This document shows positions 23,867 through 32,436 of a stretch of DNA of 64,000 nt, in pieces. Within the stretch, counting starts at the first letter, position 1; every line of letters begins with the position of its first letter. The notes below the pieces were generated by a model. The model searched no databases. It was not told the origin of the DNA and saw only the letters and a program-made list of their open reading frames with translations. Position numbers and translations under genes: made by a program. The DNA comes from Streptomyces sp. ITFR-16 (GTDB lineage: Bacteria > Actinomycetota > Actinomycetes > Streptomycetales > Streptomycetaceae): the NCBI RefSeq assembly GCF_031844705.1, contig NZ_CP134609.1, positions 496,001-560,000 on the forward strand, written 5' to 3'.

Positions 23867-25306
23867 TCAGCCCCGGTACGCCTCCAGCAGCCGCAGCCAG
23901 ATCTCGCTGATCGTCGGGTACGCCGGGACCGCGTGCCAGAGCCGGTCGACGGGGACCTCGGCCGCGACCGCGACCGTCGCCGAGTGCAGCAGTTCGCCGA
24001 TGCCGGGGCCGACGAAGGTGACACCCAGCAGGATCTCCCGGTCCAGGTCGACGATCATGCGCGCGCGGCCCCGGTAGCCGTCCGCGTAGAGGCCGGCGCC
24101 CGCCACCGACGCGAGGTCGTAGTCGACCGCGCGGACCCGGTGGCCCGCCCGCTCCGCCTCGGCGAGGGTGAGGCCCACCGACGCGGCCTCCGGGTCGGTG
24201 AAGACGACCTGCGGGACGGCCGCGTGGTCCGTGGTCGCGGCGTGGGCTCCCCAGGGGTCGGTCTCCAGCAGCGGCACGTCCTCCGCGCGGGCGGCGATGG
24301 CGGCCCCGGCGATGCGCGCCTGGTACTTGCCCTGGTGGGTCAGGAGCGCCCGGTGGTTCACGTCGCCGACGGCGTAGAGCCAGGTCGAGCCCTCGACCCG
24401 GCAGCTGTCGTCGACCGTGAGCCATGAGCCGGGCTCCAGTCCCACCGTCTCCAGGCCCAGGTCGTCGGTGCGCGGGGCGCGGCCGGTGGCGAAGAGGATC
24501 TCGTCGGCCTCGATGCTCTCGCCGTTGTCCAGTTCCGCGGTGACCGGCCCGTCCGGGGCCGCACGCCGTACGGAGGTGGCCGAGACGCCCGTACGGATGC
24601 CGGCCCCCGCCTCGGTCAGGGCTTCCGCGATCAGTTCACCGGCGAAGGGTTCCATCTTGGGCAGCAGCCCCTTGCCGCGTACCAGCAGGGTGACCTCGGA
24701 GCCCAGGGCGCCCCAGACGGTGGCCATCTCCACGCCGACGACTCCCCCGCCGACGACGATCAGCCGGCCGGGCACCTCCTTGGCGCTCGTCGCCTCCCGG
24801 CTGGTCCAGGGACGGGCGGTCGCGATGCCGGGCAGGTCGGGCACCACGGCCCGGCTGCCCGTGCAGACGGCGACGGCGTGCCGGGCGGTGAGCCGGTGTT
24901 CCGTACCGTCGGGGGCCGTGACGGTGACCGCCTTCGTACCGGTCAGCCGGCCGTGGCCCCGGTAGATGTCCGCGCCGATCCCCTCGATCCAGGCGACCTG
25001 GCCGTCGTCCTTCCAGTGCGAGGCATAGTCGTCGCGGTGGGCGAGGACCGCGGCGGTGTCCAGCGGTCCCTGGACGGATGCGCTCAGACCGGGGACGCGG
25101 CGGGCGTCGGCACGGGCGACGACGGGGCGCAGCAGTGCCTTGCTCGGCATGCACGCCCAGTACGAACACTCGCCGCCGATCAGCTCGGACTCCACGATCG
25201 CGGTGCTCAGCCCGGCGGCCCGGGTCCGGTCCGCCACATTCTCACCCACCGGACCTGCACCGATGACCACGACGTCGTACGCGACAGGCTCCACAGCATG
25301 TGTCAT
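23867..25306 (-). CDS. Pyridine nucleotide-disulfide oxidoreductase (class I)
   Basis: A 479-residue flavoprotein. FAD loop VVVIGAGPVGENVA is followed by the redox-active disulfide GGECSYWACMPSK (C47, C52). The NAD(P) loop is IVVGGGVVGVEMA, and YAVGDVNHRALLTHQGKYQA is the second FAD site. The C-terminal dimer domain has an active-site-like His (HAVPAYPTISE). It resembles lipoamide dehydrogenase and mercuric reductase but lacks an N-terminal metal domain, and the electron acceptor is unknown. It is divergent from thioredoxin, 115 bases apart. The start at 25306 gives the normal length. Confidence 0.9.
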   Translation of the reverse strand: MTHAVEPVAYDVVVIGAGPVGENVADRTRAAGLSTAIVESELIGGECSYWACMPSKALLRPVVARADARRVPGLSASVQGPLDTAAVLAHRDDYASHWKDDGQVAWIEGIGADIYRGHGRLTGTKAVTVTAPDGTEHRLTARHAVAVCTGSRAVVPDLPGIATARPWTSREATSAKEVPGRLIVVGGGVVGVEMATVWGALGSEVTLLVRGKGLLPKMEPFAGELIAEALTEAGAGIRTGVSATSVRRAAPDGPVTAELDNGESIEADEILFATGRAPRTDDLGLETVGLEPGSWLTVDDSCRVEGSTWLYAVGDVNHRALLTHQGKYQARIAGAAIAARAEDVPLLETDPWGAHAATTDHAAVPQVVFTDPEAASVGLTLAEAERAGHRVRAVDYDLASVAGAGLYADGYRGRARMIVDLDREILLGVTFVGPGIGELLHSATVAVAAEVPVDRLWHAVPAYPTISEIWLRLLEAYRG

Positions 25307-25421
25307 GGGCCCATTTTGGTCATGGGTGTGGGCTGCGGCCACATGGGCAGGCGGAATAGCGCAAGCACGGGCACCGTTGTCCCGGACACGTCCGATCGGG
25401 CACAGGAAGAGGTAGCAGAAC

Positions 25422-25805
25422 ATGAGCACCGTAGAGCTCACCAAGGAAAACTTCGATCAGGTCGTCAGCGAGAACGATTTCGTCCTGATCGACTTCTGGG
25501 CTTCCTGGTGCGGCCCGTGCCGGCAGTTCGCCCCGGTCTACGACTCGGCCTCCGAGCGTCATGAGGACCTGGTCTTCGCCAAGGTCGACACGGAGGCGCA
25601 GCAGGAGCTGGCGGCGGCCTTCGAGATCCGGTCGATTCCGACCCTGATGATCGTCCGGGACAACGTGGCGGTCTTCTCGCAGCCCGGCGCACTGCCGGAG
25701 GCCGCGCTGGAGGACGTCATCGGCCAGGCCAGGAAGCTGGACATGGACGAGGTCCGCAAGTCCATCGAGAACGAGCAGAAGGGCAGCCCGGAAGGGCAGC
25801 AGTAG
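25422..25805 (+). CDS. Thioredoxin
   Basis: A 127-residue thioredoxin with the redox motif WCGPC (C30, C33) and the cis-Pro loop RSIPTLMI. A C-terminal tail of about 20 residues (MDEVRKSIENEQKGSPEGQQ) extends beyond the usual fold. GAGG precedes the ATG. It faces a disulfide-type flavoprotein gene, suggesting shared thiol-stress control. The general reductant role is well established for the family; a specific partner is not shown here. Confidence 0.95.
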   Translation: MSTVELTKENFDQVVSENDFVLIDFWASWCGPCRQFAPVYDSASERHEDLVFAKVDTEAQQELAAAFEIRSIPTLMIVRDNVAVFSQPGALPEAALEDVIGQARKLDMDEVRKSIENEQKGSPEGQQ

Positions 25806-25820
25806 GCGGCTCCCGCCTAC
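25802..25820 (+). terminator. Hairpin overlapping thioredoxin stop codon
   Basis: GTAGGCGG (25802-25809) pairs perfectly with CCGCCTAC (25813-25820) across a 3-base loop; the stem includes the stop codon. Confidence 0.6.
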
Positions 25821-25842
25821 TCGTTCATTCGCGCGGCGCCGG

Positions 25843-25877
25843 GGCCGCCCGGTCCCGGCGCCCGGGGCCGGGCGGCC
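25843..25877. terminator. GC-rich hairpin between convergent genes
   Basis: GGCCGCCCGG (25843-25852) pairs perfectly with CCGGGCGGCC (25868-25877), ending at the stop codon of the convergent hypothetical gene. Confidence 0.6.
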
Positions 25878-26246
25878 TCAGCCGTCCGTGTTCCGGGAGA
25901 TCCGGACCGAGAGTCCGTAGCCGAGTTCCGAGCCGTCGACGAGCAGGGCCTCGACGGTCTGGGTGTCGGGGTCGATGTCCGCCACCATGCCGTCGCCCTC
26001 GTAACGGGGGTAGCCGCTCTCGCCGGTGTCGCCCGTCGCGGTCACGACCGCCGAACGGATGGCCGCCCCGCGCCCCCGCCCGTCGGAGTCCCTGGCGGTC
26101 GATCCCTTGACGGACGAACCCCCGGCGCCCGGTTCCGAGGCTCCGGATTCCGTCGCGCCGGCGGCGTCGGAGCCACCGGGGCCGGTGCCCCGGGCTTCCG
26201 TGTACTCGGGGACCAGGAGGATCTCGTAACGCTGCGGATGGCTCAT
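25878..26246 (-). CDS. Hypothetical protein with low-complexity linker
   Basis: A 122-residue protein of no family I recognise. A short N-terminal strand (MSHPQRYEILLVPEYTEARG) is followed by about 45 residues rich in Gly, Ser, Ala and Glu. A C-terminal part resembling a small beta fold follows (YEGDGMVADIDPDTQTVEAL ... GYGLSVRIS). No signal peptide is present. ATG at 26246 is chosen over the upstream start because MSHPQRY is a sensible N-terminus close to the LacI gene end. Confidence 0.6.
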   Translation of the reverse strand: MSHPQRYEILLVPEYTEARGTGPGGSDAAGATESGASEPGAGGSSVKGSTARDSDGRGRGAAIRSAVVTATGDTGESGYPRYEGDGMVADIDPDTQTVEALLVDGSELGYGLSVRISRNTDG

Positions 26247-26317
26247 GGTCCCGACGCTAAGCACGGGCCGTCCGCCCCGCACCTTGCCGCGCCGACGCAC
26301 CGGCGCCTCCCGCCCGC

Positions 26318-27340
26318 TCAGCTCGACTCCCGGGGCACGGCCCGCGCCCGCAGCAGGTCGTGGCGCTCGGGTTGCGTCCTTGGGTGCTGCACCAGGCGGT
26401 CCACCAGATCGGCCAGCGGCTCCACCGTCGCCAGTTCCATCCGTACGCTGCTGAGCCGGGGTCTGAGCAGTCTGCCGAGCATGGAGTCGTCCGCCCCCAC
26501 CACGGCGGTCGCGGCCGGCATGTCGATGCCCGCGTCCTTCAGGGCCCGCATCAGAAGCATCGCGTAGCTGTCGTCGTGGGCGAAGACGGCGTCGAGGGCG
26601 AGCGCGGGCCAGCGGGCGGCGAGGGCGGCGGCCGACTCCTCGTCGTAGCGCAGCGGAAGCGGCTCGATCAGGGCTCCGAAGGCCGTGGCGGCCTGCCGGG
26701 CGCCGGTCAGGCGCGGGGCCGCGAACAGGGCGGGGCCCGGTTCCTCGGGCATCACCACGCCGATGCGGCGCCTGCCGCGTTCCAGGAGATGGCGGACGGC
26801 GCAGCCGCCGACCTCGCGCTGATCCATGATCAGGGCGTGGGCGCCCTCCACCGGTTCGGGCCCGAGGGTGATCACCGCCTTGGCCCCGGAGCGCCGGAGC
26901 ACGGCTATGCCCTGCGGGGTGAGGGGGACGGAACCCGGCACGATGACGGCGACGGGCCGCAGTTCGGCCCAGGCGCGGGCGGCGTCGTCGGCGTCGAGGC
27001 CGAGCGAGCCGTACTGGACGACCGTGTAGTCCAGGCGCCGCAGGCCCGACTCCAGTTCGCGCAGGAAGCGCAGGTGCAGGGGGCCGGCGGGCACGTTTCC
27101 CGTGGGCAGCAGCACCATGCGGGAGTGTCCCGCGCGCAGGCTCCGGGCCGCCGCGTGCGGTACGTAACCGAGTTCGGCGGCGGCCTCCCGCACCCGGCGG
27201 CGGGTCGGATCGCTGATCCGTACCTCCGCGTTGTTGTTGAGTACATAGGACACGGTGGCCCGGGAGACGCCGGCCAGCCGCGCCACATCGGCGCTGGTGG
27301 GGACGGGGCCTTCGGAGTTCTGCTCGGGTAACTGGCTCAT
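26318..27340 (-). CDS. LacI family transcriptional regulator
   Basis: A 340-residue repressor. The N-terminal helix-turn-helix is TSADVARLAGVSRATVSYVLN (about residues 16-36), with the hinge helix HAAARSLRAG. The periplasmic-binding-like sensor domain covers about residues 70-330, with FAHDDSYAMLLMRALKDAGI typical of the effector fold. No sugar transport or catabolic genes lie next to it, so its targets are elsewhere or only itself. Confidence 0.9.
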   Translation of the reverse strand: MSQLPEQNSEGPVPTSADVARLAGVSRATVSYVLNNNAEVRISDPTRRRVREAAAELGYVPHAAARSLRAGHSRMVLLPTGNVPAGPLHLRFLRELESGLRRLDYTVVQYGSLGLDADDAARAWAELRPVAVIVPGSVPLTPQGIAVLRRSGAKAVITLGPEPVEGAHALIMDQREVGGCAVRHLLERGRRRIGVVMPEEPGPALFAAPRLTGARQAATAFGALIEPLPLRYDEESAAALAARWPALALDAVFAHDDSYAMLLMRALKDAGIDMPAATAVVGADDSMLGRLLRPRLSSVRMELATVEPLADLVDRLVQHPRTQPERHDLLRARAVPRESS

Positions 27341-27449
27341 GGCGTCGGGCAGTCTCCCAGACCTGTGTGACGGGGAAACGCTCCGGGGCTCACAACCGTT
27401 CGGCCGCCCCGCTCCACGCGGACGGCGGCCGAGGTCCTACGGTGTTGCG

Positions 27450-27917
27450 ATGACCATCCAGCACCGCACCGACAGCCATGACGGGCCGGCCGACTTCCCC
27501 GGCCGTACCGGTCCCACCGCCACCGCCCAGGCCGAACCGCACGAGGTGGGCCCGGTCCGCACCTCCTACGCGCCCGACCGGGACGGCGACCCCGACCCCG
27601 GCGAGATCGTCTGGACCTGGGTGCCGTTCGAGGAGAACGACGGGCGGGGCAAGGACCGTCCGGTGCTCGTGGTCGCGCGCGAGGCGGCGGGCACGCTGCT
27701 GGCGGTGCAGCTCTCCAGCAAGCAGCACGACCGCGACCGGGAGTGGGTGGCGCTGGGCGCGGGCCCCTGGGACAGCTCCGGCCGGCCGTCCTGGGTCGAC
27801 CTGGACCGGGTGCTGCGGGTGCACGAGGACGGGATGCGGCGCGAGGCGTGCGCCCTGGACCGGGACAGGTTCGACCTGGTCGTGGGGCGGCTGCGGGAGC
27901 TCTACGGCTGGCGCTGA
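27450..27917 (+). CDS. MazF/PemK-like protein without adjacent antitoxin
   Basis: A 155-residue protein. The first 45 residues are Pro/Thr/Asp-rich and probably disordered. The rest matches the PemK/MazF endoribonuclease fold: GEIVWTWVPFEENDGRGKDRPVLVVARE, then LLAVQLSSKQHD, and WVDLDRVLRVHEDGMRRE. No antitoxin-like gene is adjacent on either side. In Streptomyces such solitary copies are common and toxicity is not established. It may be a housekeeping RNA-binding protein rather than a toxin. Confidence 0.75.
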   Translation: MTIQHRTDSHDGPADFPGRTGPTATAQAEPHEVGPVRTSYAPDRDGDPDPGEIVWTWVPFEENDGRGKDRPVLVVAREAAGTLLAVQLSSKQHDRDREWVALGAGPWDSSGRPSWVDLDRVLRVHEDGMRREACALDRDRFDLVVGRLRELYGWR

Positions 27918-28030
27918 CGGCGGCCGGGGCCGGTCCCGGCCACGGGTGTTCCCGTGCCGCCGGGGCGGGCCGCCGACCCGAACGGCCCAGTCCGGGCGTA
28001 CCGGACGAGGTCCAGCCCTATGGCTCAACG

Positions 28031-28873
28031 TCAGGGTGGGGGTGGGGCGCTTTTGGCGAACACCCGGGCGAAGGCCGTCCTGGTGGGCGCGTCCTCGCCC
28101 CGGGCGAGAATGCCGAAGACGATCTCCTCGAAGTGGCCGGCGAACCGTCCGTCGCCGGTGAGCAGGGCGTGGAACACGCCCGCCACTTCGGCCGGGTCGT
28201 TGGCGAACACCCCGCACCCCCAGGCTCCGAGCACCAGCCTGCGGTAGCCGCGTACCGCCGCGACCTCCAGCACCCGTTCGGCACGGGCGGCGAGGGCGGC
28301 GGGGATGCGGTGGGCCTCCTGCGGGCTGCTGCGGCGGATCACCCCCGCGTTGGGTGCGGGCGAGGTGAGGAATCCGGCCGTGTACGGGGTGTCGAGCAGC
28401 CGGCCCCGGTCGTCGCGGAAGACCGGGACACCCGGTGAGTGGATGACCCGGTCGCTGTAGAACGCGCTGCGTTCGGCCCGGTGGTGCGCGTAGTACTCGG
28501 GAGCGCGCAGCAGCGTGGCGTAGAGCGCGGAGCCCCGGCACAGCGCCTCCTCCTGCGCCTGCGCCCCGTTGAGGTAGCCGCCGCCGGGGTTGCGGGCCGA
28601 GGCGTAGTTCAGGACGGCCACCCTGCCCGGCCCCTCCCCGGTCATCCGGGCGGCGGCCTGCAGGCTGCTCTCGCCGGTGACCTCGATGACCGTGGCCCGG
28701 TCCCGGTCCAGCGCCGCGACGGGCACCGGCTCGGGACCGTACAGCCTGGTACCCGAGAGGGCGGCGGTCAGGGCCCGTTCGATGCTGACCTCGCGGCCCT
28801 GCGGGGTGCGGTAGACACCCGCCTCGACGATCGATTCGGTCTCGCGCGCGATGCCGCGCAGCCGGGCGCTCAT
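28031..28873 (-). CDS. Bacterial-type poly(ADP-ribose) glycohydrolase-like protein (TIGR02452)
   Basis: A 280-residue macrodomain-fold protein. The PARG signature GGG-x7-QEE is intact: NPGGGYLNGAQAQEEALCR (GGG 97-99, QEE 107-109). The following segment RVIHSPGVPVFRD and the C-terminal LVLGAWGCGVFANDP complete the fold. The family removes ADP-ribose from proteins. It could reverse ADP-ribosylation in stress or DNA repair; no partner transferase is seen here. It is divergent from egtA. Confidence 0.9.
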   Translation of the reverse strand: MSARLRGIARETESIVEAGVYRTPQGREVSIERALTAALSGTRLYGPEPVPVAALDRDRATVIEVTGESSLQAAARMTGEGPGRVAVLNYASARNPGGGYLNGAQAQEEALCRGSALYATLLRAPEYYAHHRAERSAFYSDRVIHSPGVPVFRDDRGRLLDTPYTAGFLTSPAPNAGVIRRSSPQEAHRIPAALAARAERVLEVAAVRGYRRLVLGAWGCGVFANDPAEVAGVFHALLTGDGRFAGHFEEIVFGILARGEDAPTRTAFARVFAKSAPPPP

Positions 28874-29021
28874 CGCGCCTCCCCCTTATGGTGCATACGG
28901 GGCATGATCGACGCTCCCCCGCAGGGGACGCAACCGAATTCCCGGCGCACAGGGGCACCCTTGTGCGATCCCCTCACAGCGGTTTGGGTAGGACGGACGC
29001 ACCGGAAGAAGGAGGCCCGGC

Positions 29022-30335
29022 ATGTCACCCGACACTCCTGGCGGCCACGGTCCGCCCGGCTCGGACCCGCCCCTCGGCGAGGGAGCGGCGGAGGATTTAC
29101 TGCGCGGCATCTGTTTCAAGACGGGGCCGCCCCGCATCGTGGGAGTCGAGCTCGAATGGCTCCTGCACGACCGCGACCACCCCCACCGCCTCGTCCCGCC
29201 CCACCGTCTCGAAGCGGCCGCTGCGGCCGTCCGGGCGCTGCCCCTGAGTGCGGCGCTCACCTTCGAACCCGGCGGCCAGCTGGAGCTCAGCTCGCGCCCC
29301 GCCGATTCCCTGATGGCGTGCGTCAACGACACCGCCGCCGATCTCGTCGCCGTACGGGCCGCCCTCGCCCGGCTGGACCTCGCTCCGGCCGGACTGGGCG
29401 TCGATCCCTGGCAGCCACCGCGCCGGCTCCTGCGCGAGCCCCGGTACGACGCCATGGAGACCGCCCTCGACCGATGGGGGCCGGCCGGCCGCGCGATGAT
29501 GTGCACGACCGCTTCCGTCCAGGTCTGTCTGGACGCCGGAGAGGAGGAACCCGGTCCGCTCGGCTACGGGCGGCGCTGGCAGCTGGCCCATCTGCTGGGC
29601 GCGGTGCTGGTGGCGGCCTTCGCCAACTCACCCTTCCGGCAGGGCGGGCCGACGCCGTGGCGTTCGACGCGCCAGTCCCTGTGGGCCGACCTCGACCCGC
29701 TGCGGACGCTGGCCCCGGCCGGGCTGCTGCCGCCGCGCGACGGCTGGACCGCGCATGTCCTGGACACGCCCGTGCTCTGCATCCGGGGCGAGGGTCCGTG
29801 GGCCGTGCCGGACGGGCTGACCTTCCGGGAGTGGATCCGCTCCGGGCTGCCCAGACGCCCCGGCCGGGCCGATCTCGACTACCACATCACCACGTTGTTC
29901 CCGCCGGTCCGCCCGCGCGGGCACCTGGAGCTGCGCATGATCGACGCGCAGCCGGGCGAGGACGGCTGGATCGTGCCGCTCGCCGTCACCACCGCCTTGT
30001 TCGACGACCCGGAGGCCGCCGAAACCGTGTACCGCACCGTCAAACCGCTGGCCGAGACCGCGGGCGCGCAGGCCGCCCCGCGCAATCCGCTCTGGGCGGG
30101 CGCCGCCCGGGACGGCCTGACCGACCCGGAGCTGCGGGCGGCGGCCGCCGTCTGCTTCGGGCTGGCCCTGGAGGCGCTGCCCCGGCTCGGCGCGTCGAGA
30201 GCGGTGCAGGACGCGGTGGCGGACTTCCACGACCGCTATGTCGCGCGGGGCCGATGTCCGGCCGACGATCTGCGGGACCGGCTCGGTACGGCTCCCGCAC
30301 ACGGCACCGCCCATCCGAAGGGGACCCTCTCATGA
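29022..30335 (+). CDS. egtA: Ergothioneine biosynthesis glutamate-cysteine ligase EgtA
   Basis: A 437-residue enzyme making gamma-glutamylcysteine, the sulfur donor for ergothioneine. The GCS2-type fold shows in IVGVELEWLLHD, LTFEPGGQLELSS, the central ASVQVCLDAG and HLELRMIDAQ. GAAGGAGG precedes the ATG. It is the first gene of egtABCD, and its stop overlaps the egtB start (ATGA). The operon promoter must lie in the gap 28874-29021. Confidence 0.95.
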   Translation: MSPDTPGGHGPPGSDPPLGEGAAEDLLRGICFKTGPPRIVGVELEWLLHDRDHPHRLVPPHRLEAAAAAVRALPLSAALTFEPGGQLELSSRPADSLMACVNDTAADLVAVRAALARLDLAPAGLGVDPWQPPRRLLREPRYDAMETALDRWGPAGRAMMCTTASVQVCLDAGEEEPGPLGYGRRWQLAHLLGAVLVAAFANSPFRQGGPTPWRSTRQSLWADLDPLRTLAPAGLLPPRDGWTAHVLDTPVLCIRGEGPWAVPDGLTFREWIRSGLPRRPGRADLDYHITTLFPPVRPRGHLELRMIDAQPGEDGWIVPLAVTTALFDDPEAAETVYRTVKPLAETAGAQAAPRNPLWAGAARDGLTDPELRAAAAVCFGLALEALPRLGASRAVQDAVADFHDRYVARGRCPADDLRDRLGTAPAHGTAHPKGTLS

Positions 30336-31681
30336 CCGACTCCCCCGCTTCCCCGCCGTACGGAACAGGGAGCCCGGACGCCCAGGACGCCGAGGCGCTC
30401 CGGGAGCGCGCGCTCGCCGCGCTGCTCACCGCCCGGGAGCGCACCACCCTGCTGACCGACAGCGTGGACGACCGTGATCTCACCGCTCAGCACTCCCCGT
30501 TGATGTCGCCGCTGGTCTGGGACCTCGCGCACATCGGCAACCAGGAGGAGCTGTGGCTGCTGCGCGGCGTCGCGGGACGGGAGGCGATGCGGCCGGAGAT
30601 CGACGGCCTGTACGACGCCTTCGAGCATCCGCGCGCCACCCGTCCGTCCCTGCCGCTGCTGGCGCCCGCCGAGGCCCGAAGCTACGCCTCCGAGGTGCGC
30701 GGCCGGGCGCTGGACGTGCTGGAGTCCACCCCGCTCGGCGGCCGGGCCCTGGTCGAGTCCGGCTTCGTCTTCGGGATGATCGCCCAGCACGAACAGCAGC
30801 ACGACGAAACCATGCTGATCACGCATCAGCTGCGCAAGGGCCCGGCGGTGCTGACGGCTCCGGAGCCGCCGCGCCCCGTCGGCGCGGCAGCGCTGCCGGC
30901 CGAGGTGGAGGTGCCCGGCGGCCCGTTCACCATGGGCACGTCGACCGAGCCGTGGGCGCTCGACAACGAACGCCCCGCCCACCGCCGCGAAGTCCCCGGG
31001 TTCCGCATCGACACCGCCCCGGTGACCTGCGGCGCCTACCGGGCGTTCATCGAGGACGGCGGCTACACCGAGCGGCGCTGGTGGGCGCCCGAGGGCTGGG
31101 CCATGGTCCGCGAGCACGAGCTGACCGCGCCGCTGTTCTGGCACCGGGACGCCGGGCAGTGGCTGCGCCGCCGTTTCGGTGTGACCGAGCCGGTGCCGGA
31201 CGAGGAGCCGGTGCTGCACGTGAGCTGGTACGAGGCCGACGCCTACGCGCGCTGGGCGGGCCGGCGGCTGCCCACCGAGGCGGAGTGGGAGAAGGCGGCC
31301 CGCCACGATCCCGCGTCGGGGCGGAGCCGCCGCTACCCGTGGGGCGACGAGGACCCGACGCCCGAGCGCGCCAATCTGGGCCAGCGCCATCTGCGGCCCG
31401 CGCCCGCCGGGGCGTATCCGCAGGGCCGGTCGCCCTGCGGCGCCGGGCAGTTGATCGGCGATGTGTGGGAGTGGACGGCGAGCGACTTCCTGCCGTATCC
31501 GGGGTTCGCGCCGTTCCCGTACCGCGAGTACTCGGAGGTGTTCTTCGGGCCGGAGCACAAGGTGCTGCGGGGCGGTTCGTTCGCGGTGGACACGGTGGCC
31601 TGCCGGGGCACGTTCCGCAACTGGGACCTGCCGGTCCGGCGGCAGATCTTCTCCGGGTTTCGCACCGCGAGGGATCTCTGA
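30332..31681 (+). CDS. egtB: Hercynylcysteine sulfoxide synthase EgtB
   Basis: A 449-residue iron(II) enzyme joining hercynine, oxygen and gamma-glutamylcysteine. The N-terminal DinB-like domain supplies the iron ligands: H67 (WDLAHIGNQEE), and H153 and H157 in AQHEQQHDETM (HxxxHxE). The C-terminal formylglycine-generating-enzyme-type domain has VPGGPFTMGTS, RLPTEAEWEKAAR, GDVWEWTASDF and the end KVLRGGSFAV. A much longer open frame upstream is not coding; the start overlaps the egtA stop. Confidence 0.95.
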   Translation: MTDSPASPPYGTGSPDAQDAEALRERALAALLTARERTTLLTDSVDDRDLTAQHSPLMSPLVWDLAHIGNQEELWLLRGVAGREAMRPEIDGLYDAFEHPRATRPSLPLLAPAEARSYASEVRGRALDVLESTPLGGRALVESGFVFGMIAQHEQQHDETMLITHQLRKGPAVLTAPEPPRPVGAAALPAEVEVPGGPFTMGTSTEPWALDNERPAHRREVPGFRIDTAPVTCGAYRAFIEDGGYTERRWWAPEGWAMVREHELTAPLFWHRDAGQWLRRRFGVTEPVPDEEPVLHVSWYEADAYARWAGRRLPTEAEWEKAARHDPASGRSRRYPWGDEDPTPERANLGQRHLRPAPAGAYPQGRSPCGAGQLIGDVWEWTASDFLPYPGFAPFPYREYSEVFFGPEHKVLRGGSFAVDTVACRGTFRNWDLPVRRQIFSGFRTARDL

Positions 31682-32436
31682 TGTGCCGTCATATCGCCTA
31701 CCTGGGACCACCGGTGGCCCTGGGCGAGGTGCTGACGCAGCCGGTGCACTCGCTGGTGCGCCAGTCCTGGGAACCGCGCCGGCAGCGGTACGGGACGGTC
31801 AACGCCGACGGCTTCGGGGTCGGCTGGTACGCCGAGGGCGACCCCGTGCCGGGGCGCTACCGCCGCCAGGGTCCCGTCTGGGGCGACCAGACCTTTGCCG
31901 ATCTCGCCCGGGTGGTGCGCAGTCACGCGCTGCTGGCCGCCGTCCGGGACGCCACCGAGGCCGACCCGGACGGCGAGGCCGCGGCCGCGCCGTTCACCGG
32001 GGGCGGGGTGCTGTTCAGCCACAACGGCGCGGTGAAGGGCTGGCCGGGGTCCCTGGCCTCCCTGGCGGCCACGCTGCCCCCGGCCGAACTGCTCCGGCTC
32101 ACCGCCCGCTGCGACTCGGCCCTGGTCTGGGCCCTGGTGCAGCACCGGCTTGCGGCGGGCGACGCGCTCCCGCAGGCCGTGGCGGACACGGTGGTCGAGG
32201 CCGCCGAGGCGGCGCCCGGCTCCCGGCTCAACCTGCTGCTCACCGACGGCCGCAGCATCGTCGCGACCGCCTGGGGCGACACGCTGTGGCATCTGACCGA
32301 GCCCGGCCGGCACACGGTCGTGGCCTCGGAGCCGTACGACGACGATCCGCGCTGGCGCGAGGTCCCCGACCGCACCCTGCTGACCGCGACCCGCGCCGAT
32401 GTCCTGCTGACCCCGCTCAAGGAGCCCACCGAGTGA
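31681..32436 (+). CDS. egtC: Ergothioneine amidohydrolase EgtC
   Basis: A 251-residue class II glutamine amidotransferase-type enzyme that removes the gamma-glutamyl group from the EgtB product. The nucleophile Cys2 is directly after Met1 (MCRHIAYLG). FSHNGAVKGWP and DSALVWAL are family motifs. The ATG shares one base with the egtB stop (TGATG), and the stop overlaps the egtD start (GTGA). Confidence 0.95.
   Translation: MCRHIAYLGPPVALGEVLTQPVHSLVRQSWEPRRQRYGTVNADGFGVGWYAEGDPVPGRYRRQGPVWGDQTFADLARVVRSHALLAAVRDATEADPDGEAAAAPFTGGGVLFSHNGAVKGWPGSLASLAATLPPAELLRLTARCDSALVWALVQHRLAAGDALPQAVADTVVEAAEAAPGSRLNLLLTDGRSIVATAWGDTLWHLTEPGRHTVVASEPYDDDPRWREVPDRTLLTATRADVLLTPLKEPTE

Noticed and set aside
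28439..31681. A 1080-residue fusion ahead of EgtB
   Set aside because: The first 631 codons overlap the PARG-like gene and egtA in other frames; EgtB begins at 30332 by ATGA overlap and family length.
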